A stretch of DNA of 64,000 nucleotides from Acanthaster planci (Eukaryota; Echinodermata; Asteroidea; Valvatida; Acanthasteridae). The notes beneath the pieces were generated by a model, which worked only from the letters and a program-made list of their open reading frames with translations, did not search any database and was not told the origin of the DNA. The stretch is from positions 184,001 through 248,000 of the forward strand of contig NW_019091356.1 in the NCBI RefSeq assembly GCF_001949145.1, written 5' to 3'. Shown piece after piece: positions 45,501 to 58,834 of the stretch (position 1 is the stretch's first letter; each line of letters starts with the position of its first letter). A program made the position numbers and the translations under genes.

Positions 45501-46430
45501 AACACGGCACGCCAAGGAATCATTTCTTTACCTCTTCTCAAATGTCTCCAGCAAGAGACAGCAAATCTTCCCAGGTATAGCCTACAACCAAAACCGTCAC
45601 ATGTAATCGACCTTCCGAGTGTCACGGTTTGCATTTTTACCATCTTTTTTTTTCCTCTCTGTGAATTCCAATCAAGTTTTTCTGTTCAGGTATTCTGTCC
45701 TCCAGCAGGCCTTGGGCAAATTCTTGCTTTCCTCTTCATTTTCATGCTTCCCTTTGCAAACAATTGTACAATCCTGCTGAACGGAATAGCAAGAGGGAGA
45801 ATGACCAGTTTGAAGGAAGGGTCGCTGTTCTGTGTTTCAGGATGTGCAGCATAACATAGTATTAATAGTGATTGGAATGAAAGTGAGGAAGGAGGAAAAG
45901 ACATGAGTGTGTATTAAAGTGTATAGAAGAAATTATTATGTTCAGATCCTGGTTTCCATCATTTCAAGTCAAATATGTACAATGCATGCCGGGTGTGATC
46001 AGTCAGTCTGTGCAATTACTTAATCTTTGCATGATCTGTCAATCTCATAGTAGGATTTGCCAATAAATCTGCCATCAGCTGATCCTTTTTTAATAGTTTG
46101 TGGTTTTTGGAGACTTTTGAAAAAGAGCAGTAAACTTGGAGACTCACACAGAATTGACTGACAATGCGACGCAACTGCCAGGGAGGCCATGTTCCCCCCC
46201 ACACTTTTTCAACTGGAGGGGGGCATGGCCCCACTCACTTTTTGCTGGTCCTATAATTGGGTGGGGCTTAATAGATCAGTCTATGGTCTCACAACCCCCT
46301 CCTACACATAGGCATGTATGCAGTCTCTCTGCCCTTTGTGTGATGTACATGTATGGTATTATAAAATACTGTACATTACACAGTGTACGATGTATTAATT
46401 GTGCCAAAGTCTCTCTACATTCAATCAAAA
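39600..46430. other. Non-coding stretch, nothing gene-like recognised
   Basis: Contains scattered hexamer blocks (40680, 42225-42265, 42580-42605, 43308-43328), two perfect TGACGTCA sites (39798-39805, 43337-43344) and a low-repeat interval from about 44710 to 45590. No exon chain seen. Confidence 0.45.
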
Positions 46431-46439
46431 TTATCCACT

Positions 46440-46560
46440 CCGAGTGGAACAAAAGAGGGCGTGGTTGTTTGGTACTCACCACACAGGGGCGCGCACGTTT
46501 ATAATGGAGATCAATGGCGCATTTGACAAGGAGCATGCTGAGTACGCGTAATGAATTTAT
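46440..46560 (-). promoter_or_regulatory. CpG-rich patch with consensus donor, possible first exon
   Basis: A short run with GCGCGCACG, GGCGC and ACGCG stands out in CpG-poor DNA. On the minus strand CCTGTGTG|gtgagt ends at 46480. It could be the first exon and promoter of a minus-strand transcript such as PCBP; weak evidence only. Confidence 0.2.
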
Positions 46561-47419
46561 TCCTTAATGTATGGCCTTTGCATACACGCAGAATGTACAT
46601 GTATGAAAGATCCCGTTAAAAAAACCCACTAACAACTGTCTTTCTTTTGCCGCTTGGGTTGCACTTCAACTTGGGGCAGATACCCAGACATAGTATTATG
46701 CATGCCAATGAATCATCTGGTAGCCATGCCCTTACATTCTGTATTAGGTCAATGCGACATCTAGTGGCAATGAAACACACTTTTAATTGGATGCTAGAGC
46801 CATTTTCATTTGTTCAACACCAACTCGGAGACAAGGAAAGAAACTGTCAAAAATGCAATCTTGCATAGTTGTGCTTCTAGCCCAACTGGCAGCCATGCAG
46901 CATATGCAGCTTATAGTTGCCTTTTGTTTTAGCACTTTTTTTTCCCAATAGTGGTATTTCGCCAGATCCCAAAGTTGTTTTCAAATCTAAGTTAAAAAAG
47001 CAGTTGGTCCATTAGAATGAAGATTACATTTTCCCATTAACTACTCGGAGCATATGAACCAGCCAATGAATGCAACCAGCCTTGCCTAGAATTTGTCTTT
47101 GAGTGGATGCCAATGTCATAAATGTAGGTTGGTGGTGGAATTTTTTCTGTGAACCCCCCAAAAAAGCACTCTAATCTAACTCAATCAGGTATACTATAAA
47201 CATGCAGACTGAATTCTTTTTACATATTTACATGTAGTATTCACATATCCTTGACATCCTTCAATCATTTAGTTCAAGCACAGTCCGGACACAACAACTT
47301 TTGGATGTATGTACATGTATGTGGCAAAAAATGTTGGATGTCCTACAGTTAAACCTTCCTTCAACTTTTAACAAGTTTTCAAAATTCTACTGCTAAAAGA
47401 GGCCACGCCTGATTTTCTG

Positions 47420-47910
47420 TAAGGCTGTGCCGAATATCCAAATAACCAAATATTTGATCAATTGTCGAACATTTGAATGTTGTTTTTCAAATTTGAATAT
47501 TTGAATGCAAAATTAAAGAAAAGGAAGGAAAATTTTATTTTGTTTTAGATGAGAAAAATTGCACTATGGAGGCTTCTTTCAAGCAGGTTCAAATGAAAAA
47601 CATCAGAAACCTTACAACGATTTAAAAAGTAGCTTATTCTTTAAACAATTTAAAAGGAATAGAAATTTTTAACAGGGCAAGAAGTTTTGTTCATCTCTTA
47701 AATCTTACTAAATCGTGGCTAGAGATACTCCTAGATATGAGAAGCTATTTTATTGATCACAATGTACAATTCCATGCATTATTACAACTGACTTTGAATA
47801 TGGTTTGTTCATCAACAATCTGCCAGTCGGTGTGACCGAGTATTCGGATATTCGATCAAATTGAAGGTCGAATATTCGAATAGTGAATTATTCAAATTGA
47901 CTCAGCCCTA
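47420..47910. mobile_element. hAT-like non-autonomous DNA transposon, 491 bp
   Basis: Ends TAAGGCTGTGCCGAATATCC and, inverted, TAGGGCTGAGTCAATTTGAA, with subterminal TATTCGAATATTCG-type words at the right. The flanks ATTTTCTG (47412-47419) and ATTTTTTG (47911-47918) form an 8-bp target duplication with one mismatch, the size made by hAT transposases. No transposase ORF. A truncated relative lies at 21272-21510. Confidence 0.8.
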
Positions 47911-48423
47911 ATTTTTTGCCTTCAGTTTTGGATATTGAGTTTCAAAATTTGAATTCAGAGAATTGATTTTTTTCTGGTTATTTGAAAATTCACATTTTAG
48001 TCCCAGTCTTTTAATATAGCTTTCCTTTCAGATTGAACTATTACCTTTTCAAAATAAAACTGTTTGTAAATAAAAGATTTCACAAAAATGTTTACATTTT
48101 TTATCTGACAGTTGTGACTCGAACAAAGTTGATCTAATGTAAAAGTCAGACAAACTAACTCAAGTTGGTTTAATTGCAATTGATCAATTTCAAAGGTTTA
48201 AACCAAAATAATGAAGAAAATTATTATTAGTGAGTAAACTATTGCCTCCTTCATATATAAAACACTTTACTTATTACTTTACTACACTTACTATTTTTCA
48301 TTGTTTTGCTGCAATATCCATGGCCTATTGTCTTTCTGAGACAGCTTCACATGTCAGTGAAATATGGAATACTAGTCTATTCAAAATTCTACATTTCAAA
48401 GAAGCTTACACTTCTCATCTTAC

Positions 48424-48548
48424 CTGTGATTACAGCGTGAGAGAATTCTTGATGTCGACAGTTGATTGCTTGTGATTAAATTGCTGCTTGCATCTAACAA
48501 TTCATCAGTAGCGGTGTTGTTGCCGTCAAACTCCTTATCTTGAATTAC
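48424..48548 (-). other. Candidate minus-strand exon, unassigned
   Basis: Consensus donor CACAG|gtaaga at 48423. Upstream the frame is open and reads FDGNNTATDELLDASSNLIT and on to the donor, polar and protein-like. The acceptor side is unclear, no ATG is in frame, and it does not splice in frame to PCBP exons. Confidence 0.22.
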
Positions 48549-49149
48549 ATGTACCTACATGTACGTATGAGGAATTCATTACATAATAAATGTCACTGTG
48601 AAGCTAATGAATCATCACTAATGATGTGAATTCAACGGGGGCGGAATGATTTTCAAAATAAGAGGAACACTTCTCCCCCCAGCTTCCATCACCAGTGTGT
48701 GCATTGTCCTGGTTAAGCTGGAGGAATAGTGTTGGGTTCATTTGTAAGGTGTCCTGCCTTGTAAACATGCTGCCATTTGAGGAGAACTTCGTATCATTTT
48801 CCCTTGGGCTTCCTGCTCATCACAACATTGAGCAAAAACAATTACTTTGAAAACTCAGGTAAATATCTGTTTTTCTAGTTTAGCAAAACACACCATGGTT
48901 TATGAGTTTTTATGATATTTTTTGACAGGCTTTAATAAGGGAATGGATGGTTGGTGCGACGTTCATTCTCCTGAGCCAGCCTTAAGGTTAGTTAAGACCA
49001 ACAAAGCACACATCCCATTCATAAATACCACTTTAGTCAGCGAGTCAAAGGAAATCAATACGATAAATTTATAAGGATTTTGTTCAAGAATTTTAGTTTC
49101 ATTTCCCCAAACACCCCCGTCCATTTGATGGTATATTCCTTGTGCAAGT

Positions 49150-49330
49150 AGTCCAAAAGAATTCCCTTATATGGACTTGGCACATGCATGGCAAGTTCCG
49201 CGTGCACACAGACTCTTGACCAATCGGAATCGCTTCAACTGTCTTGTATCAAGGTGCCAGCACGTGCTTTATGCAGCAGGCATTATCAATTGCGACTACA
49301 TGGTCACGTGACACATATCGACAAATAGGA
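49150..49330. promoter_or_regulatory. Possible promoter or enhancer: CCAAT box and two CACGTG E-boxes
   Basis: Within 180 bp lie GACCAATCGG (CCAAT at 49220-49224), CACGTG at 49261-49266 and the 10-bp palindrome GTCACGTGAC at 49303-49312, with raised CpG. NF-Y and USF/TFE-type sites together are common in animal promoters. No transcript start can be defined. Confidence 0.3.
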
Positions 49331-50940
49331 ATAGAAAAACTTTCCCGGGATTTATGAATCAGTAACAATGTTAGACATGGATTAAACAAAATTTGACAAG
49401 AAACTACATGTAGATATTTGGGTAGAGGTGGGGGTTGGAACATAAATGTATATAATCGGCAACATGCATGTACATGTATAACTCAAGACGTTTTGGTAGG
49501 TTTTTCTACTGCATTTAATGTTAACACACATCTAGGCCTACATTTATGTTTAGTTGTCGATATCACATTTATTCTGTGGAAACAGATAACATTTAACATA
49601 CCTTACATACATTGCCTAAACAATGCAGACTAGTATACGTACAGGTGTGCATATAACTCACCAAGAACCAAACTTAATTCAAAACTTTGGCAAAGATGTA
49701 TTCATTTTAGGGTGAGCTGTCCTCTCATAAAGAAGTAATTAATATTAACACCACATTAAATGTGCCAGTCAACGAAGCAGGTATGTATAGTAACACACTT
49801 CTGTATGAATTATGCAGTTAGTTTAAATTTGATTTTACATTACTAGGCCTAACAAGTGTTTTCTCTCATAAGCAAATGGCCAACATGTAAATATGCTTGT
49901 AATGGCTTTCACAGTCCAATGATGATCAGTCATTTACTGCTGCTTGTCCTTTGAACAGAGGTATCAATTTGCACTTACTATATCTATTAAAAGTTCAAGC
50001 CATCACCTCACGGCACGCAACAAGATCCATGCTGGTTAAGTATGATATTATACATGTACACTCTCCAACATACATGAACATGTATGCCATTAACGCCTTG
50101 GCACTTTCAAGCACAGACAAGCCAGCACTTAGTTTTCTTTCGATCTGGGCTCCCAAGGGTGGAAAGAGAAGGGGCCAAATTTGGCAATTTTCAGCTTTGT
50201 TATTTGTGAGATGCAGTTCAGTGTGCTCTAGTGTGCAGCCTGCGTACCCCCCACAAGCACTGAAACACAAACCCCTTAATCAAATCAGTAAGTACAAACG
50301 CCAGGCTAGAGGTGTGTAGAGGGGTAGCAGCAGACCAGACTTGGAATTCAAGGAGGGAGGAATTAGAGAGGATTATTCACTAATAAGCACTCCACGAATT
50401 GCCAGTATGGATGACGTCCGTAGACTGACAGAGTAATTCTACGTTGGGCCTATAGGCCAGATGACAGATATTTTAAGCTGTCTAGAAATAAGAGAACTTT
50501 TGATAAGCAATACAGACTCATGTACGGGTACTTGTATCAGAACATTGTAACTTGGAGCTATGTCCTGTTGTTCACTAATTTGCAAATGGAAACTATGGGG
50601 AAAGTGTCCACGTAGACATACATGTACATATATACATGTACTTACTTGACCAACGTTTTTTAATTGAACACTGATAGAACACAAATGTGACTCCCTTAAA
50701 ATACACATACAATGTAGGTAAATAGATTCAGTTACATGTACCTGGTGTTCTCAAGAACACATCAGGCAACAGTAGCCACTCGAAGCAGTTTCACATTTTA
50801 AAAATAAAACAGGTACATTGCATGTGTAATTGAGCAGTGCCATGAACTTGATGAAGACTACAAGTACAAAAGAAGATATACCCTAATGCAGTCTACCCAC
50901 ATGCATAACAACATTGACCAAACATTGAAGTCCTACTGGG

Positions 50941-51183
50941 TCAGGTTATTCCAACCTCCAAATTCTTCACCCCAGGCTGATGTTTTCTTGCCAGGTCAGC
51001 AAGGTGGAACAATTCTACACTGCAGTTTAGCGATATCAGGTTCATTGCTGCTTCTGGGTAGTATGCCAAAATTTCAGCCCTCCGAGCTGGACTCTTTTCT
51101 GAGAGTATTTTTGTCATTTGTTTACAACCTGCCTCTTTAACGGGAATGACACATTCTTTGATTCTATTTAATCTATAACCAGA
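50941..51183 (-). other. Unassigned ORF segment
   Basis: Open minus-strand frame with KECVIPVKEAGCKQMTKILS, PARRAEILAYYPEAA and LADLARKHQPGVKNLEVG before a stop at 50941. Composition looks like a soluble protein, but no family is recognised, there is no convincing start, and the plus strand is also open here. Confidence 0.2.
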
Positions 51184-51359
51184 ACAAAATTCTCTTAAAG
51201 TTGATAATCTGTATACAAGATTAAAATCAAACTCAATAAAATTAACACTGAAGAATATTTGGATAAAGATACATACATACATGTACAGTGTACGCGTATA
51301 CGTACAGTGCAAGTGTCCTACTGTATTTACAATAGAGCGGTGACAAGACACAATCATGC

Positions 51360-54300
51360 TTCATTTGAGAAATGTATGTACATGTACATGATGTATGTAT
51401 TACAGCCAACTTTTGAGTACACTGGTACATGAGATATCCAAAAAAGTAATTTTACAAGCCTGTATTGTGTCACTGCACTTCTCAAAAACAAATTCTATAC
51501 AGTTTACCAGAGAGTCTGTGAGTTTACATCTTGGAGTGTACATGGGGTCATATTTTTCTGAATTTAAATTGACCTCAGCAACTGCTTCCATACATCTGCA
51601 CTTAAGTGCAGTTTGACCCTGTAAGTCCAAATTAAATTTTCCCCTTGCCCTGGTAGACATATTCCAATATTTTACTCATGGAATCATTTCAAGTTATACA
51701 ATAAATTAGTTCAGTGACAGCGGTTATTCTCCAGGGATATGGTACCCCTACAGTACCTTGACATGGTAAATACAAAACCAGATGGATGGACCATGTTACC
51801 TTGGAAGATTAGAAAAGAAAGCTGATTTAGCACTTTTTGGTTCACAAATACTTTGGCCTTTACAGTAGGTTTTGGACTGTAACTAAGCCTTACAAGTTTC
51901 AGTTCAAAGATGACATTCATACAAATTGAACAAAAATTAGGTATAATATTTCTGTTATTGAATATCTGGATAAAATATGTATTCTTAGAATGAAACAGTA
52001 TATGATGTGACTGTATGCGATTGAGAACTTGAGAATGGTTTCTTCATTCCTACATGTACATGTACACATGTAATGACAACATGGACGGACAACCAAAGTT
52101 CAGTCTACAAATATGTATTTCTACATCACTGAAATTTAATTTAACTTTTTAACTTGGATGGCGAAATGTTCACGAATAAGCACTGACTTTTTGAATGTAA
52201 TTTTTTGCACAGTGTGTGATGTCATGGCATCTTTTATTAGGTGTGCAGTCACAGTCTGGTAAAATTAGGGTTGGATGCTTCAGAATAATGACCCACTATG
52301 GTAAAAAGAAAGACTAGCCACTTGGGTATGAGACACAGGACAAGAAAGTAAAAATCCTGACTAGAAGGCATCAATAGAAAGAATAGGCAAACTGCACGAC
52401 AGAAGAATAGCAAGCTGGAGAGTATTGGGTTTCTTCATTTTATCCAAGCTCTTGACGCACACCATTCTTCTCCAAAAAAGCGCAGCAGCACGAAAACATA
52501 ATTGATCGAGTATCGGAAAACGTAGAAGATACATCTTCGGCCAAACAGGAAGAACCCTCAGCTATCCAAACAAAAGTCCCCAACCAGCAGGAGAGCTCAG
52601 CCACTTTGCAGGCTCCCTACATTGATTTTATGCAAATTTATCATGCATTTTGAAGAATTTATTTTATTTACTGGCCACTTTGCGCAAGTGGTGTGAATAC
52701 TAAGGAAATTAATGGATATTGTGCTTATGCATGGTACAGTTTGCATGCATGCAAGCCATTCCATTAATTTACAATCACTTACTGGCAGAGATAAAAATCT
52801 AGCCACAATTACCAAAATCACTAGGACCACTGTATGTTGTGCAGATGTCCCGCTGTAAATTTATCAAGACTTCAGAAGTACGCAGAACTTGAAACATGAA
52901 ATTGTAGAATTAGAATTCTTAAACACAGACAAATTTTCAAAGGTACTATCTACCGGTACATGTACCAGAGCATTACAGACAGATGAATCAAACATTCTTC
53001 ATTCAGCTGTGATGTGTCAACAATGATTCTTCTGTTGAACTCAAATGAAAGGGTTCAAATGAAACGGTTCATATGAATGATTTTTTCCTAATACATGTAT
53101 CTGTCAACACGTATTTTAATTTCAAAATATTTGCTTACAACTCTGTAATACACATATTTCTACATATCAGGTTTTAAAAATGTCTTATCAGATATTCCAC
53201 ACTATTCATTCACGTCATATTACATTATAAGCAAGTAGACATGAACCAGTACATGTACAACAAAAACACCTGTATTACAGGAGGTCAACTCATTCACCTC
53301 CTCTGGCTCTCCCCTCCCCCTCCAGGTGATATTCACTCTCCACACCCCTCCAAGTGATATGGAAGAGGCAGTGATTCACCCCAATACTACTTGAATGATC
53401 GGTTCTCTTCAACTTGAAGTGTTCATTACACTTCTTCCTATCCTTATGCTGAAATGCACAGCAACTGTGCATAATTCTCTACAGCACATTTGTACACTCA
53501 ATGCTAGTTCCTACAATATTTTTATTCCCAATGAATTTCAGAGCACTGAACTTCACTACATTTTTACCAAAGTGCCAAAAAGATGGTTTTTATTTTTTAC
53601 TGATAAAGTACATGTACATGCTTAAAATATTGTTTAATAATGAATGTTATGATAGAGCATAATGAATTCTTTGATATCTTTAACCCACTGCATACTGTAC
53701 ATGTATGTCTGATTTCAAATGTTAATATGGCCACAGAAATGTGCACACCCAATGTATACATCCATACAGGTGTGTACTAGCTCAGTGTTCACAAGAGTAT
53801 GCTTCACTGGTTGAAACCTACGTGTACTACATGTACATGTACAGTAAATGAAGTATTTTTACTGTATGTATACATGCATATTACTGTAAAAGGCAATTTT
53901 CTACAAAGTGATGACAAAAGATAAATTCCATTCAAGGCAAACAATGCTATCAACATCTACCAAAGCAAATTGAAGTGATGCTGTAAAAATCAATAATCCA
54001 TAGATGACCAATAAAAGTTGGGATTTTTTTTTTAGATGAGTTGTAGTGTACTGCTGATCTTCAAACACAATATTGACACATGCAGCTACAATACGACTGC
54101 GAAATAAGAGAGGTTTTGAAAGTATACGTGTACATTGTACTACTACCGGTACCAGCAAGTGTAACACAGCCATCATGCAATTCATACTAGTACTCAATTC
54201 CAATCAATTAAGAAAACTTAATCAGGCCTGGATATGCATACACATGTACATACATGTACGTCATATACATATGCATGAACCATACATGTACATGTTCATT

Positions 54301-57300
54301 ATATAACACAGCGCAGACGTTTATGAATGGTATCTGTAACTGGCTGATTGCACAGCAAGTTTCACACTGTACATGTACAGGGGGGGTTCAGCAAAATGGA
54401 GAACCTTCTGTGCTGACTACGATGCTGAATTATTACATGAGAATCTGTCCAATAAACAAGTTCCAGTCCAACCCTGGTCCCAAGAATTTTTGCACGAAAT
54501 CTTTCTTAAAAATTAGGAATGTACATCAAGTATTGATAAGACATGAGCTGGGGTCCAACAGCATGTGTGGCATGTACATGTACTTTTATAAACAGAAAGG
54601 TACATGTGCATGTATGGCAACAGAACTCCATTCCCACAAAACCTGTGTACATGTATGTAAGTGTTAACTGGATATTCAAATATGTTTACTTACTGCAAGT
54701 CATCAATTCATTGAAACAAAGTCCCAACAAATAAATCAGTTCCTGGATTTTGGAACACCTGTTAATTTAATCCCATCCTTGATGCTTTCTTGATGAAAAC
54801 ACAGCATTTTAAAGGATGCTCAGAGTTTTTTCACTTGCTCAATTCTCCCTTAAAAATTAATTTGTTGGATTTCAACTACCAGCCAAGGGCTCCTTTTGCT
54901 TGGACATGTTTCTGCATCAATCCTTCACGTAAAGGCCTAAGTGAAGTGCACCCAGTTAGCTTTGTAATGAATATAGCCGTGCAAAAACTGTCGTCCTAGC
55001 TCTTGCGTGTTAAGCGAATTAATCCTAAACACACCCGTAGGTCTGCCCAGGTCCAGACTCTGACTTTAATCAAGCATACTCCCAAAGAGCTAATGAAATA
55101 AGTATGGATTATGGGGAAATAGGAAGATTATACTATGAGCTCCATCAGTTTACTGGAGAGGGTTGGAATATACATTTTGGTTGAATGCTCTGCACTTTTA
55201 CAACATTTCGTGAGTGTAAATTTATGCAGATGATCAGATTTGAATTGATTATACAACCAACCAAAGTTTTAAGTTTTCAGATGTACAAGCATAGGAATTT
55301 TCTTTGTGAATGTACCATACCGTTACATGTACATGTATATACATGTATGATGTACGTATCAAACCAGTATTCCACACTTCAAACACAATGCCATAATCAT
55401 TTTTATGACAAAGTATAAACCGTTACAATGTATGTTAGATTCATATTCCACACATGCCCACAAACTCATGTCAACGGGAAAACACTAATTGTATCCACAA
55501 TCTTGCATCAGTGCACCAATCATTGTACCTACATGTATAACAAAACATGTAAATACAGCACCAAGTACATGTACATGTATATATGTAGCCAGAATTCACT
55601 GCATCCAAGTTTTTCATCCAAGGAAGACAAGACAAAGGGTACAAAATGCATTACCAATTTGAACAAACCATCCAACTGCCATTTCATCTGAATGCACATT
55701 TACATGTAGTACATTTATGTGTTATTGTAGCTCTGGGTCAACACAGTACTAATCCATTAAAATGACACAGAACAATGCAATATGTACCGGTAACTCTCAT
55801 ACAATTTCATTAACACCATGGCCACCACAGAGACAAATTATACACCTCGTGTTTTTCTCTCCTTGTCTTTTATTAAACCAAGGAAGCAGAGATTGCATTG
55901 CATTGGTAATCAATACAGGACATCACTTCTCTCCTAGAGGGTGTGTGAGCCAACAACAAAGGATAAAGAAGGCAGCGTTGTGTGGCTAATTCATGGTACA
56001 TGTGGCACCACAGAGGAATTTATCGCATGAATAGCTAGCACATACAACTACAAACAATATGAACTTGAACTAAGATAAATAGGCAAATAACATCTACAAA
56101 ACCATTTTCAGTTGGTCAATTATAGCATAAAACAACAACTACCACTGAGCACTGGTACAACATCCTTTACAAGTCACAATTTGTGGGTAACCAAACACAA
56201 AAGTAAGCAGACAAAAACAACATCTGTATACCCAGCACTTCCAAAATGTGGCAAAGTATTTGCACATACATACACTTTCACTGGCGCCTTATCCCATGTC
56301 TGAAAGATTCTCAAATCATTTTTATTGAACACATTTTCCAATATGTCTCATGGATACTAATTTACACATTTTGTGAACGACAAGAGACAAGCATGAACAA
56401 GTTCATCTGCATGTCAATAGCAGTCTGCGTACAACCATTCACTCCTTCAAATGAATCTGTAAAGATTCAATGAATTCATGATAACAATGTCATGTACATG
56501 CCGATACCGGTATGAATCTCTTTCCAAGAAATGATTCTTCAGGTTTTCCTGCCTCCAGATTTTTGTCTCATCAGCCCGGTGGACAGAAAAGGAATGTGAG
56601 CAAACATTAAATGACCGCTTTGATTAATTAGTTCATCAGTTTATTAATTCCAATGAGAAATAATGTACTGTGAGATTTTGTAGAAACTTCCAATACCCTC
56701 TGTTATGAACCAACAAAGAATTCTTTGTGTAAATTGGAAAACAACCAATCCAAGCCAGCTACATGTACATTATCTTGACTGTAAAATATCCTGATGATTG
56801 GAGTGTCTGGTATTAATGCAAAGGTTTCAGTTTTCATGGATGCAAGTAAAGAGCAGATGTTGACATTAAAAACTTCACCATTAGTGTACTGCCTCCCCTT
56901 CCTCACTCGAACTAAAAATATTTCAAGTTACATTCATGTACCGGTGCTACCCGTACTGCTGAATGCACATTTGTATCTTAACTTTGGCAGGGGACTGGAA
57001 AATTGTCCTAGGAAAATAGAAACCTGGGTCAAATTGCAGAAAACCTAGAAGGCTTTATTGAATAAAGCTCCTGATGTTGCCACACTGGTCAATCAAGAAA
57101 ACCTAGAGGACAGCATCTAAATTGGAGAGCTGTAATATGTAGTCAGTTCATTATCACCGAACTTGTGCAGCTATTGTTCCTTGTAGGATTGGTTATTACG
57201 GTGCAATCAGCCCTTGGCAATTTCCTGTTTGACAGACACACACACATTCCTTGAAAACCCCAGCAGGTTAATTATGATTCGTTGACGTCTGATGTCTTGT

Positions 57301-57760
57301 CATTCCCTAAAGCAGGAGCCAAGACTTCTACTTACGTATGGTTTACATAAACAAATACATGAAAAATACTGAGTAAATGGACAACATGCTCTTAACACCA
57401 CAATCATGATATCTGAAATCCTCCAATATGTAATTACTATATAAATCAAAATGTCTAGCTAACCTAACTCGGGTGCATGTAATCTCACAGAATCAGAAAT
57501 AAAACTGCAAGTTGAACATAGCTGAACATACATGTACAGTACCGGTATGTAAGAGTGATAACTTTGTGGGTTTTTTAAGCACGTATCTCACATTAGCCAG
57601 AGAAAGAGGGGAATCTTCATTTGGGTTCAGTTTCTATTCTACATGTACACAGCATTTCCTGAAAGCAGGAAAAGTGACTGACAGACCACTTGAGCATCAC
57701 ACCAACCATAAATTCAGAGCCAAGCAAAATGCATGTGGATAAAATGAAGAAATACTACAA
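51360..57760. other. Non-coding stretch, nothing gene-like recognised
   Basis: Scattered hexamer blocks (52055, 53830-53850, 54240-54300, 55320-55350, 55565-55585). A C-rich patch lies at 53298-53330. 54700-55310 is repeat-poor. Confidence 0.45.
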
Positions 57761-57772
57761 TCTGTTCACGCA

Positions 57773-57883
57773 CAGATTCTCAGACCTACACAGCCTCACA
57801 GATTCCCAGACTTACACAGCCTCACAGGTTCCCAGACCTACACAGCCTCACAGATTCCCAGACCTACACAGCCTCACAGAATC
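57773..57883. repeat. 26-bp minisatellite, 4.3 units
   Basis: Units CAGATTCCCAGACCTACACA + GCCTCA start at 57773, 57799, 57825 and 57851 with a partial at 57877; units differ at one or two bases. 26 is not a multiple of three, so this is not a coding repeat. Confidence 0.92.
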
Positions 57884-58834
57884 AATACCATAGATTAATT
57901 TGCAAAATCAATGTGAGCTATGCAATGTGCCGGAAAAATATAATTATGAATGCACACATCAGCATCTGGTGTGGCATGAGTCTCTGGAAGCTACTGTACG
58001 TTCTAAATGGAATCCTAAGGTACCGCGATAAGAAAGATGGAATGTTGTTGATTTTTGTGAGTTTCATTTTTGGTTTTGATTTCTTACATGGCACAAGGTG
58101 TGTAATATGATATTATCTACCAGTACATGTACAACTTACATGTAAGTTTACTGAATTTCCGTGTGTAACCTGTACATGAAGATGCACAGTAAAAAAACAC
58201 TATGAACATGTACACAAAACCAGTTTGGCTGAAACAGTATGCGATTCAAGGAAACAAGATCTTGCCAAGGAAGTCAAACAAAAACAGCCCTTTGCACATG
58301 AGAAGCATTCCACTAAGATTAAAATATCATCACGCCTACTGGAACTTGTACATGTAATTGATACACACCAGCATTTCAATAGGAAATGTTTTACTTTTAG
58401 TGTTGTATGGAAGGAAAAAATGGAAGATTCTGCTATGAACTCATCCCAAACTGAACTCCATTGTGATCAAAAACGGATGATAATTACTGCACTAGTTTAA
58501 GATAGGCTTATACACAGACCGGCAGAAGGGAATTTTAAATGAATAATGTTAATGGCTTTATTACATTGAGGAGATACATGGATAACATTAGAGAATTTGA
58601 TACACTTGTATAGAAGAGGGCAGCAGAAGACAGATTTATAAGGGAATCCTCCACCAGCAGTGGTGCTGGGAAGAAATAGGTCAGGGAGAAAGAGAACCTA
58701 CATGTACATGAATATATGACTTCCATAGAAACCTTTTTCTCAAGTGACTCTGACATACATCATGGGAATTCTGTGTAAATCTCTCCGAAGCAATGAATTT
58801 GGTCTCTTGCAAATGCTCCTTGAAGGATTACAAC

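Noticed and set aside
46738-46770. CTCF-like word (minus strand GCCACTAGATGTCGC)
   Set aside because: One key base differs from the core and no other insulator feature is near; a motif score would be needed.
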